Of a DNA stretch of 64,000 nt, positions 46,946 to 58,167 are shown one piece after another. The notes under the pieces are model-generated. The model did not search any database. It was not told the origin of the DNA and saw nothing but the letters and a program-made list of their open reading frames with translations. Source of the DNA: Jacaranda mimosifolia (Eukaryota > Streptophyta > Magnoliopsida > Lamiales > Bignoniaceae); NCBI GenBank assembly GCA_018894105.1, contig CM032128.1:24657001-24721000 (forward strand), in the 5' to 3' direction. Each line of letters opens with the position of its first letter. Positions within the stretch are counted from its first letter, which is position 1. A program made the position numbers and the translations under genes.

Positions 46946-47550
46946 TGAAAGCCAGTAAGGTACTATGATACTATTATAAAAATTTCAAAAGCTTAATAAA
47001 CTAGTGCTTACATACTAAATAGGATCAAATAATGCCTAAGATTTAGATTTGAATAGAGTGTTACCTTGAAATTGCAAAATTCAAGGAGAATAAGGTGAAC
47101 TTTTCACCAATCCAGAAACTGCCAGGAAATGTGCAGCAGGAGTGGAGCGAGTTTTACCATCGCCAAATCACCTCCAAAAATCACAAAAAATTGCTGGAGC
47201 TATTGAACACCTTGGGGAACTCTCAGTAAAAAATTTAGATAGAAAAGCTTTTTAGATCTCCCTAGAGAAAATTGCCAAATCAGAGTCTGTGCAATTGGAT
47301 CTGCAAACTGTAGCAAACAAACTAGTTTGCCTCTATTGATATGATCCACACACCAAATAGATCTTCCAAAATCTCTAGCCTATAAGATGGAATAAGGCCA
47401 GAGATTAGCTATGGTGGAGGCCAATTTTTGGTAGGGAAGAAGAAGAAGAGAAATCAAAGCTTTCTACACACGAATGCAATGCTTGCAAGGAATTTGGAGG
47501 GAATGGTGGAGAATCTAATTCTTCACACCTTTTGACATAATGACTAGCCT

Positions 47551-47588
<38 letters not shown>

Positions 47589-49209
47589 GAGGCTGAAAGG
47601 TATGATGCCAAGGTGGCATCACATCTCCCATGAGGAGAAGGGGCAGCCAACTTGCATTTTGCTAAGGTGGCAAATGCAAATTCTAATCTAATTTGAATTT
47701 CACTTGTATTTTAATTACATTTGAAATCTAATTTCAAGCTAATTAAAATGTTAATTCAAATGAACATTTCATTTGAAATTTTTCTCCAAAATATGTTTTT
47801 CCCATTAATTAAATTAAACACTTTAATTTAATTAGTTAGCGTTTGACTTTACTCTTAAGTCAAACAAGCTCAACTCTTAAGCTTGAATTTTGTTAACTTA
47901 ACTCTTTAGGTTAACTTGACCAATTGATGGTCATATTGGCACTAAATAATTAACTCCTTAATTATTAGTCTAATTTAACTCCTTAAATGAATTGATTAAT
48001 TTAGCACTAAATTAATCAAGCCAAAATTGACCTTCAAAATTGGCACCTCAAAATCCGTCCACTAGGAGATAATTTTCTTAAACTTAGAAAATCTTTTCTC
48101 CACCAAATAAGAAGCTAAATAGCTTTTGTGAGTGACCCAATAGGTTCTACCATTCATTGGACATGGGCTGATAACTCCTTGTGACTTTTGAATATCAAAT
48201 ATCTATTTTAGTTTAAAACATTTTAAAACTAATTAACTCAATTCAATTAATCTCATTAATTGAAGAGTACCTAGTCTCCATAGTCGATGTCCAACCTCAA
48301 GCCTATCAAGCCCAACTAATTTGACAAAATGAATGTTTTGGAGAACCATTATTGCTCTACGCTTACCATGCAAATGCGGTCATTCCGTCTCCTATCTCTC
48401 GAAATAGGCTTAGGGTAAGATATTTGTCGGCTCCATAATAGCCTCGATGCTATGTTTCTATTCTCAATGTTAGATTCTCTTGTGTGACCTCATCTTTGGA
48501 AAAATCCTTTTTCTAAATTGTCACTCCACCTTGCGCAAGAATTTCTTGAAATCGATCATTATAGAATATGTAGGAGATGCACTAACCCTTCACAAAAGCG
48601 AGGAGTCAGATTCCATTTTGGATCTCATGAACCTCTATGCCAAGTAGCTTATACCTAACCTCAACCTGAAAGACCCGCTAAGTGATCAAGGAAGAGTCAA
48701 AGCATGAGGACCAAACACAAGGTTAACATGGATCCTCAGATCAGAGGACTAATAACATGCACTAGCGTAAGCTGGAGAACTTGCCACTATTGACTTGCCA
48801 CTACGGCTATGTAATGGCTTCTCCGGTGGGCCTTTAGTGCCTTGTTTTCTAACAAGCACCCACTAACATACGCCCATATCTCATACGGTTGCTCATGGAA
48901 TTGAGCAATATCCAACTCTTAGATTTATGCACCATTAGTGCAAGTCTATCAAGATCTTAGATGCCCCATCTCGTAAGATCCTACGATTTGAAAGATTTAA
49001 GATCACGATCGCGTAAGACTTATTCCATGGTCATCAAACCAAGTCTCATAGTCATAAGTGATCTAAGGGCTTCATCCAAATACAAGTGAAGTAATATGGA
49101 GCATAAGATAAAGATGGTCATATAAAGAATATCATTCAATCAAGATTGTTTTACAAGGAAATAGCTTATACAAGGCCAATCTAATTGGCTTGCCGGCACC
49201 ATTCCAACA
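46946..49209 (-). repeat. Copia 3 left LTR (3' LTR in element sense)
   Basis: 2,264 bp, TGAAAGCCAGTAAGG...CCATTCCAACA on the plus strand. It contains a (CT)n(TA)n microsatellite at about 47551-47590 that is much shorter in the partner LTR. No gene inside. Confidence 0.92.
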
Positions 49210-49220
49210 ATCTCCACTTT
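49210..49220 (-). other. Copia 3 polypurine tract
   Basis: The minus strand reads AAAGTGGAGAT directly before the 3' LTR. Confidence 0.82.
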
Positions 49221-49229
49221 CTCTAAAGC

Positions 49230-52200
49230 TAATGCCCCATGGCTTTGAGACCTATCTTCTCAAGATGTTCTTCAAAGACCTTTTGCGTTAAGGGTTTTGT
49301 CAGTAGATCTGCTATATTATCTTCCGAGGCAACTCTCTCCACTCAGATGTTGCTTCTATCAATGATCTCCCGAATTAAATGATATTGCATCAAAATGTGC
49401 TTGGATTTTTGATGAGATCTTGACTTTTTGGCTTGCGCTACTGCCCCAGTGTTGTCATAATAGACAATCACTGGCTCTACAATGCTAGGCACTACATTCA
49501 ACTTTTGAATGAAGTTTTTCATCCAAATACCTTCCTTTACAGCTTCCGAAACCGCAATATATTTTGCTTCAGTAGTGGAATTGTCTGTGGTGTCTTATTT
49601 GGAACATTTTCAACTCACCACGCCGCCATTGAGGCAAAATATAAATCTAGAAGTGAATTTGAGGTCACCTACATCGGATTGGAAACTTGAATCCAAAAAC
49701 CCCTCTAGTTTTAATTCTCCATTTTGGAACTTACTCATAACACTTAACGAGTGTGCCACATCCAGTCTTGTATATTCAACTGTATACATTATGCTACCAA
49801 TAGCAAGGCATAAGGTATGTGAGATATCTTTTGTTTCTTTTCCTCTGTGTTGGGAGACATAGACTTGAAGAGACGAATGCCATGTCCCATGGGAAGAAAT
49901 CCCTTCTTGGATTCTTCCATACTAAACCTCTTTAGTATCTTATTAATGTACGAGGTTTGGGATATCCCCAGTATTCTCTTAGATCTATCTCTATAGATAC
50001 ATATTTTCAATACAATGCTTCTCCCAAATCCTTCATGGAGAATTGTGTAGATAACCACGCTTTAATACACTCTAGCATTCCTACCCATTCCCAATAAGAA
50101 GGATGTCATCAACATAAAGCACAATAAATTGTACACTACTCCCACTAGCCTTCTTATACACACATGACTCATACACATTTTTGACAAAGCCAAACGATTT
50201 GACTGTTTTGTCAAAATGTATATTCCAACTTTGGGAGCTTATTTGAGTCCATAAATGGATCTCTAGAGTTTGCAAACCTTTTGCTCACTTCCTTTAGATG
50301 TAAAACCTTGTGGTTGCCCCATATAAATTTCTTCTTCAATATCTCCATTGAGGAAAATGGTTTTCACATCCATTTGCCATATCTCATAGTTATAATATGC
50401 GGCTATGACAAGTAGAATTCGAATGGACTTAGGCATTGTGACCAATGAAAAGGTTTCCTTGAAATTGATATCGGATCTTTGAGTGTAACCCTTTGCCATT
50501 AGTCGCATGTTAAAAGTAACTACTTCTCCATCTACTCCAAGCTTTCCTTTATAGATCCACTTGCAACTAACGGGAACTATTCCCTTTGGTGGATCTACCA
50601 AAGTCTATACTTTGTTTGAGTACATGGAGTCCATTTTGGATCTCATGGCTTCTAGCCAACATCCTGAATCTATGTCCAACATAGCTGCTATCCTCATAGG
50701 TCTTCAGATCATTATTCAATTAGCCCATTTCATGAAGGAATCGGAACATTTCGGGTTGCTTCTTGATTTGGTCCAACCTTCTTAGAGGTTGTGTGTGAGG
50801 CTCTTGTTGCTCATTTGTTTCTATTGCTTGTGGGATTTATTAATCATCTTGAACTTTATTAAGTTCAATGCCAACGCCATTTCTATCTAATAGAAATTGT
50901 CTTTCCAAAAATGTGGTGTTCCTCGAAACAAACACCTTTTGTTCCAAGGGATCATAGAAATAATAACCCATAGACTCTTTAGGGTATCCCACAAACTTGC
51001 ACAAGGTGGATCTACTATCTAACTTATCTCCCACTGTCCGTCTCACGTAGGCGGGAGATCCCCAAACCTTGAGGTATTAGTAAAAAGGTGCTTTGCCATA
51101 CCATATCTAATATGGTATTTTGGGCACCGACTTTGAATGTACTATATTTAGTAGCTTTGTTGTCGTTAATAAGGCGTATCTCCAAAAATATATGGGCACA
51201 TCGAAAAATCTCATCATGAAATGCACCATGTCTAATAAGGTATGGTTTCTCCTCTCGGCTACTCCATTGTGTTGGGGTGTGTCGGTTGGAGTCATTGAGA
51301 GTGAATCCCATTCTTCTTTAGATGATCCAAGATTTCGGTGCTCATGTATTCTCCCCCTCGATCTGATCGAATAGCTTTAATACTTAGCTCCAATTGCTTT
51401 TCCACTTTATTCCTATACTCTTTGAACTTTTCAAAGGCTTCGGACTTGTTCTTCATAAGAAACAAGTGTCCAAACCGACTATAGTCATCAGTAAAGGTGA
51501 TAAAGTAGGAATAGCCTCCTCCCTTACTAACTCTTAGTGGTCCACAAACGTTCGTATGGATCAAATCCAAGAGACTTGTGGAGCGCTCCGTTTGTCCTAC
51601 AAAGGGAGCCTTGGTCATTTGTCCCTTTAAACAAGATTCACAAGTAGGAAGATCATCAATGCTACTAACATTTAGTACTTTGAAAGCTTCTAACTTGTTC
51701 ATCCTATTTTTAGAAATATGTCCAAGTCTTGCATGCCACAACATGGCAGTTTCTTGGATATCTAACTTTCTCTTACTTGATTGAATGTGCATTAGTGAAG
51801 TTTGAGAATCAAGTATGTACAATCCATTTATTAATGTACCTTGAGCAATCAAAGAACCATTCTTTAATACCTTCAACTTCCCATTTGATATAGAAAGATT
51901 AAATCCTTCATTATGTAGAATGGGAATTGAAATAATATTCTTAACAAGATGGGATACATAATAAATTGGATCAAGTACAATGCAAGCATTCCCCAAGTCC
52001 AACTTGATAATGCCTTGGAAAGTGGCCGCAACTCTTGCTCTATTTCATATGCAGAGGATCATATCTCCTTCATGAAGACTCTTCTTCTTTCCATCCCCTG
52101 TAGTGAATTACAAAGGTAAGAATCGCATGCGGTATCAAATACCCATGTAGAAGAATTAGTCGTTATGTGTACTTCAATAAAGTACATACCTTTTTCAAGG

Positions 52201-53093
52201 GTCGTAAGGTAAGCTTTGCAATTTCTTTTCCAATGCCTCTTTTCACCACAGTGGAAACAACTAGCTTTGATTTTAACCTTTTTCTTAACCCTCCCAAAAC
52301 TCTTCTCGGGTTGCTTCCCTTTCGAGGAAGAAATTTTCTTTCTCTTACCTCCCTTTCTAGGACCCCTAGGGCCCTTGGACTTAGAGAAGGATGCAAGCAT
52401 AAGGGGCTTCTCCTTTCTCATAGTTGCTTCCATGGTCACAAGCATATTGATCAATTCGTTAATTGTAGCATCTTGCTTGGACATATTGATGTTCATAACA
52501 AATTGATCATATGATGGCAGTAATAACTATAAGATCAAATCCACGTAAAGGTCATTGTCCATGACCACATCTAACTATCCAAGCTTCTCAATGAGTCCTA
52601 TCATCTTGAGGCCGTGATCATGGACATTAGACCCTTCACTTATCTTTGCCCTTAAGAACTCTTTGGACAAAACGAACCTTTTGTGTCTACTTTGTACACC
52701 ATACAACTCTTGCAAGTGTACATAGATCTCTCGAGCATGTTTCATGTACTCATGAGTCTTTTGGAGCTCGTTGGACATGGATGCCATTATGACACACCTC
52801 ACTTGTAGATCATCATATACAAATTTCATGAACATTTCACATTGTGCGTCGGTGGCGTCATCACCAAGTGTGTCCATGGGACTTTGATCAAAGACGTAAG
52901 TCCGCTTTTCAGAGTCAAGAATGATTTTAAGGTTTCTTAACCAATCTTGGAAGTTTGGCCCAGTAGGTTTATTGGTTTCCAAAATGCTTGTGAGTGGATT
53001 TTTAGCTATTTTGATTGAAAATTTTGAAAATCTACAAGAGGCGAAAAAAGAGTATAAGCATGTGATGAGTTTGATATTAAAAAACATGTTCAT
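49230..53093 (-). pseudogene. Copia 3 gag-pol polyprotein, heavily disrupted
   Basis: gag: 52575-53093 (NPLTSILETNKPTGPNFQDW start region) and 52059-52496 with the knuckle CFHCGEKRHWKRNC. Protease: WVFDTACDSYLCN, where the active-site DTG/DSG is DTA. Integrase: 51292-52002 with the HHCC region (LWHARLGHISK, CESCLKG) and HTNVCGP, where the first catalytic Asp is Asn, then FTDDYSR; continued at 51107-51295 with GVAERRNHT. RT: 50263-50601 (CKWIYKGKLGVDGEV, MDVKTIFLNGDIEEEIYM) and YVDD at 50081-50275. RNase H follows to about 49230 in pieces (STTEAKYIA, NIADLLTKPL). In-frame stops and frameshifts occur throughout, including within the gag frame between 52575 and 52496. Confidence 0.9.
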
Positions 53094-54968
53094 GGTCTTT
53101 CAAGTATATTTTTCTCCCACTATTTTATCAAATTCTTCACCCCCTAGAAGAATTCGAGAAATCATGTTTCCTAGTGAGAATCAAGATCCCAGGGACCTGA
53201 AAGTGGACCCACGACTCGCGAGACATCCACAAACAATCAAAAGGTAATCAACTTTTACTAATTCCATCTCATTCAACTCTCGATATATTTTGCCTCACTT
53301 TTCATGTGGACCTACAATTCGTGAGACATCCACACTAATAGGTGTTAAGTCGAACCTACCAATCAAACTTTGATTCGAGATAGGCACCACGACATCCTAC
53401 GACTCATGTGACAATGCATGGGCATTCTCAAATCAAAGGTGCATCATATGCTAAGTATATGGTCACAACTTTCCATTATAAATGTGACCCATGACTCGTG
53501 ATACATCACACAAATAATGGTAAGTAGTATCGTCATGCCACATACTATTGGTAGAATGCTTGGATTAATCAAAACTCTTTTAATTTATATCCATTTTGAC
53601 TTAATATTTGAAAAACACTTAGACATTCTAAGTGGAGGATTTTTGCTTGCAAAGATCTCATCATTTTATCTTCTTATTTACGGTTTTCTATATCCTAAAC
53701 ATGCATCTCGTACATCAATAGGATATGAAAAGCATAAATAAGTAAATATGTCTAGCATGCTCTTAGGGTGGGATGACCATGAGCCTAACCAAGTGGTTCA
53801 CTTAGAGCCATATGTGCATCACCTAGTTGATTTTAGGTGGGTTGATTAAATCTAGCTGTTACATAAGTGTATCCCATACATTCATGGGTCTTCAAAAGTC
53901 TCCATGCCTCTAAGGGTCTCTATTGCACCATGCAACAATTGCATGAATAGGAAATTCTCACTCCTAGTGATTCTACTCTTATAACATTTACACGGTAGAA
54001 ATAAAGAGGCATGCAAGCCTCAATTTAATACAACCCATTTCAACAACTTGAAACAAATAAAATTAATATTAAATGCTCATGATCATCCCCATTCATCCAT
54101 CATCCATTCAACAATTAAATGAACAATAAATAAATCTAAAATTAACAATTAATTCTAACAATTAAATACTTATCTCATAAACAAATAATTGAACAAGCAT
54201 AACATTTATGCCATAATTGGAAGATCAACTTTAACCAATTTTCAAAAGCATTAAAAAATGTCAAATATAATTTTGAGAACTTGCACAACATTTGTCCATC
54301 TACTATTTGTGGTGCAAAAATATTTCAAGCACAAAAAGAGTTGGAAAAATAGGCTCAAGACTCACTAAAACCTAAAAATTGGGTGTCGCCCACCCTGGGC
54401 GCACGGCTGGTCAGGCCATGCGCACAACGCCCGGCTAGCGCTCGACAGCCCCCATTTTGGGGTTCCAAGTGTGTCAAACCATTTTTTCACTCAACTTTCA
54501 TGCACCAATAGTTTTAGCACATATTTCTAACATTAACACACACATTATAGATGAATTTTCAGATTCAAAACCTCTTTTAAAAATAGAAATTCAAGTGCTC
54601 AATCATGCCTTCAAAAATTAGAAAAAGTTAGAATCATATTCTTCAAAATCTCCAACACAACTCCAATCAAATTGGATCTAAAAATGACCAAAACTCTTTT
54701 GATCAAACAACAACATCCTCTATCAACATATAACATCAATAAATTATAAATTAACATTCAACATTTATCACTATGAATTGAAACGTACTAAAACATGAAT
54801 CAACACTTAAAATATATAATAGCATGCTTTCAACTCATCAATCAAAGAGCCACACACAACATAAAGCAAACACTCCAACCTATCATCTGAATTGAGAATT
54901 TGGTGATCTAGATTAATCCATCACATGAATCAATCATCCAAAGAAAATCCAAATCTAAGCATGATCTA
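53094..54968 (-). other. Copia 3 untranslated leader
   Basis: About 1.9 kb between gag and the primer-binding site with no supported ORF. A short motif of the type GACYCACGACTCGYGAGACAT recurs (near 53205, 53315, 53400 and 53490), giving a loose local repeat. Otherwise AT-rich. Confidence 0.6.
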
Positions 54969-54981
54969 GGTTCCGATACCA
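54969..54981 (-). other. Copia 3 primer-binding site
   Basis: TGGTATCGGAACC on the minus strand, two bases inside the 5' LTR, resembling the initiator tRNA-Met complement. Confidence 0.85.
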
Positions 54982-54983
54982 CT

Positions 54984-57178
54984 TGAAAGCTAGTAAGGCA
55001 TTAGGATCCAATTATAAAAACTTCAAAAGCTTAATGAAATAGTGCCTACATGCTAACTAGGATCAAATCATGCCTAAGATTCAGATTTGGATAGAGTGTT
55101 ACCCTGAAATTGCACTCCAAAGAGAATGATGTGAACTTTTCACCAATCCCAAAACTGCTAGGAAATGCGAAGCAGGGGAGGAGTGATTTTTACCACCGTC
55201 AAATCACCTCCAAAAATCACAAAAAAATTGTTGGGGTTGTTAAACACCTTGGGGAACTCTCAATAAAAAAATCAGATCAATTTTTTTTCTGGATCTCCCT
55301 AGAGAAAATTGCCAAATCAGACTCTGTACAATTGGATCTCCAAGCCATAGCAAACAAACTAGTTTGCCTCTATGGATATAATCCACACACCAAATAGATC
55401 TTCCAAATATCTAGCCTATAAGCTAGAATAAGGCCAGAGATTAGCTTTGGTGGAGGCTGATTTTTGGTAGGGAAGAAGAAGAAGAGAGCAAAGCTGTCAA
55501 CACATGAATACAATGCTTGCAAGGATTTTAGAGGGAATGGTGGAGAATCTAATTCTTCATACCTTTTAACATAATGGCCAACTCTCTCTATATATATCTA
55601 TATATAGAGGCTGAAAGGTATGATGCCAGGGTGGCATCACACCTCCCATGAGGAGAAGGGGCGGCTAACTTGCATTTTGCCAAGGTGGCAAATGTAATTT
55701 CAAATTAATTAAAATGCTAATTAAAATGAACATTTCATTTGAATTTTCCCTCCAAAATGTGTTCTTCCCATTAACTAAATTAAACACTTTAATTTAATAA
55801 ATTAATGTTTGACTTAACTCTTAAGTCAAACAAGTTCAACTCTTAAACTTGAATTTTGTTAACTTAATTCTTTAAGTTAACTTGACCAATTGATGGTCAT
55901 ATTGGCACCAAATAATTAACTCCTTAATTATTGGTCTAATTTAACTCCTTAGATTAATTGATTAATTTAACACTTAAATTAATCAAGCCAAAATTGACCT
56001 TCAAAATTGGCACCTCAAAATCGGTCCACTAGGAGATAATTTTCTAACACTTAGAAAATCTTTCTCCATCAAATAGGAGGCTAAATGGATTTTTTATATG
56101 GCCCAATAGGTTCTACCATTCATTGGATATGGGCTCACAACTCCTTGTGACTTTTGAATATCAAAATTTATTTTAGTTTAAAACACTTTTAAAATAATCA
56201 ACTCAATTCAATCAACTCATTAATTGAAAAGTACCCAATCTCCATGATCGATGTCTAACCTCAAGCCCGTGGAGCCCAACTAATTGGCCAAAATAAATAT
56301 TTTGGAGAACCATTATAACTCTATACTTACCATGCAAACACAGTCATTATGTCTCCTATCTACCGAAAGAGGCCTAGGGTAAGATATTTGTCGGATCCCT
56401 AATAGCCTCAATGCTATGTTTCTATTCTCAATGTTAAATTCCCTTGTGTGACCTCATCTTTGGAAAACTCCTTTTCCAAATTGTCACACCACCTTGCACA
56501 AGGATTTCTTGGAATCGATCATTACAAAATACATAGGAGATGCACTCGCCCTTCACAAAAGCGAGGAGTCAAATTCCATTTTGGATCTTACAAACCTCCA
56601 TGCCAAGTAGCTCCTACCCAACCTCAATCCCAAAGACCCACTAAGTGGTCAAGGAAGAGTTAAAGCATGAGGACCAGACACAAGGTAACTATGGATCCTC
56701 TGGTCAAAAAACTAATAATATGCACTAGCATAAGTTGAAGAACTTGCTACTACCGACTTGCCACTATGGCTATCTAGTGGGCTCTCCAGTGGACCTTCAG
56801 TGGCTTGTTCTCTAAAAAGCACCCATTAATGTGCACCCATATTTCATATGATTGCTCATAGAATGGAGCAATATCAAACTCTTGGATTTATGCATACTAA
56901 CGTTAGTACATGTTTATCCAGATCTTAGATGTCCTATCTCGTAAGATCCTACGGCTTGAAAGATTTAAGATCACGACCTTGTGAGACTTATTCCATGGTC
57001 ATCAAACCAAGTCCCGTAGTCATAAGTGATCTATGAACTTCATTCAAATACAAGTGAAGTAATAAAGAGCATAAGATAAAGATAGCTATATAAAGAATGT
57101 CATTCAATCAAGATTGTTTTAGAAGAAAATAGCTTATACAAGGCCAATTTAATTAGTCTGTCGGGCACTATTCCAACA
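54984..57178 (-). repeat. Copia 3 right LTR (5' LTR in element sense)
   Basis: 2,195 bp, TGAAAGCTAGTAAGG...CTATTCCAACA on the plus strand, collinear with 46946-49209. It lacks part of the (CT)n(TA)n run and has a small deletion near 55690. Confidence 0.92.
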
Positions 57179-57183
57179 GAATG

Positions 57184-57347
57184 ATCAAAGTGACTACCTG
57201 TTCCAGTTGAAAGCTCGGGCCCTCGACTTGTTGGTCCGGCTGAGGTTGTGGTGGTGGTAAGGGTGGTGGTGGTAACCTACGATCACTCTACCTCTTAGAA
57301 GTAGTTCGCCTAATGTTCACCATTTTTCAGTTGTAGATTTAATATTG
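57184..57347 (-). other. Tat element leader fragment right of Copia 3
   Basis: This is the continuation of the interrupted Tat element between its primer site and the Copia 3 insertion. On the plus strand it holds a GGT/GTGGTGGTAA trinucleotide run (about 57247-57276). Confidence 0.6.
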
Positions 57348-57361
57348 CATAGATGGCGTCA
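57348..57361 (-). other. Tat element primer-binding-site relic
   Basis: The minus strand reads TGACGCCATCTATGC just inside the 5' LTR. It differs at a few bases from TGGCGCCGTCTGTGG, which I know as the usual site after Tat LTRs. Confidence 0.65.
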
Positions 57362-57363
57362 AA

Positions 57364-58005
57364 TGATGATATTTTTTTGGGTGAAATAGGTTTCTTAGTT
57401 TTGACTTGGTGGTCCAAATCGACTAGAAAGATATGTTGAGGATATGAGCTGCGGGTCGAATACTGCAACAAGTGAACAAACAATATGCTAGCCGAGCGGG
57501 CCCTCAGCTAAGATCTTCTGGTGCTTAAGTCAGTATTCGACCAGAGAATAATTAGGTAGAGTAACGGCTTAAAGTGTATTAAGCGTACATTTGTCTTTGA
57601 GAATAGGGTTTTTGTAGTGCTTGGTAAGAGGTAGAAAAGACAAATCTTTGCCCTAATATAGATTAGATCTTTTCTAGCTTGGGTAGGGGCATCCTAGGTC
57701 TTTTCGACCTAGCTTAGCATCATGTCCACGATCGGCCGGCAATAAGGAGCTCCCTTATAGGCATTAATACAAAGGTGAGGCGCTGTTAGGGCAGTTAAAT
57801 ACGAATATTAGGGTGATTCGGTTGCATTTAATACGGATGCAATGGGTGGTAGGTGCTGCCATTAATGCTTTTGCGGTCAGGTAGCCACTCAACTATCTGT
57901 GTATTCTGACCTTTTCTAGTTGGGAGGATTCAACCTCTGAGGTTGATCTAACATCTAAAACGTTCAACGCAAATGAATCTGCTTGGGCTTAGGACTTAGT
58001 TTATT
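57364..58005 (-). repeat. Tat element right LTR (5' LTR), truncated
   Basis: Collinear with 37415-38056. Similarity stops after GGACTTAGTTTATT, so the outer ~50-100 bp of U3 including its TG end is missing. Confidence 0.85.
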
Positions 58006-58167
58006 ATAAAATGATAAAAAGGTCAGAGACCTTAATTGACTAAGCCTATCAAGAAGGGCATCAAAATCCTAATGAGCCGAGCACACTAAGAAAAAAAATA
58101 CTATAAATAATTAGCCTTAAAGAAAAATTGGGTAGAAAAATCATTCTTGAAATTCTAGAACATTTGA
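58006..58167. other. Short spacer, possible old LTR remnant
   Basis: 162 bp between the truncated Tat LTR and the next element. It shares loose blocks (AAGCCTAT, CCTAATG, ACTATAAA, AAAAATTGGGTA, AAATCATTCT) with 27400-27620, suggesting fragments of one old repeat family. Confidence 0.35.

Larger units (their letters stand above)
46946..57178 (-). mobile_element. Copia retrotransposon 3, nested in the Tat element
   Basis: 10.2-kb Ty1/Copia element on the minus strand with ~2.2-kb LTRs and a perfect 5-bp duplication GAATG (46941-46945 and 57179-57183). The primer site and purine tract are present. gag through RNase H can be followed from 53093 to about 49230 but with many stops and frameshifts. 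The two LTRs differ by scattered substitutions and indels, so this is an old insertion, though younger than the Tat host. It is a different lineage from Copia 1 and 2 by LTR size and gag sequence. Confidence 0.95.
37415..58005 (-). mobile_element. Tat-lineage Ty3/Gypsy retrotransposon, split by Copia 3
   Basis: Minus-strand element of about 10.4 kb once the 10.2-kb nested Copia is removed. Evidence: a left LTR of 694 bp and a truncated right LTR of the same family; a purine tract beside the left LTR; a relic primer site beside the right LTR; and gag, PR, RT, RNase H and IN fragments in Gypsy order (46337 down to 41824). A second RNase H-like segment (VDGSATSSEGG, TNNEAEQEALIA) and a long antisense ORF between pol and the 3' LTR are both features I know from the Tat lineage (Retand, Grande, RIRE2 relatives). 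All coding parts are heavily broken. The right LTR lost its outer ~90 bp, so no target duplication can be tested. Confidence 0.88.
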
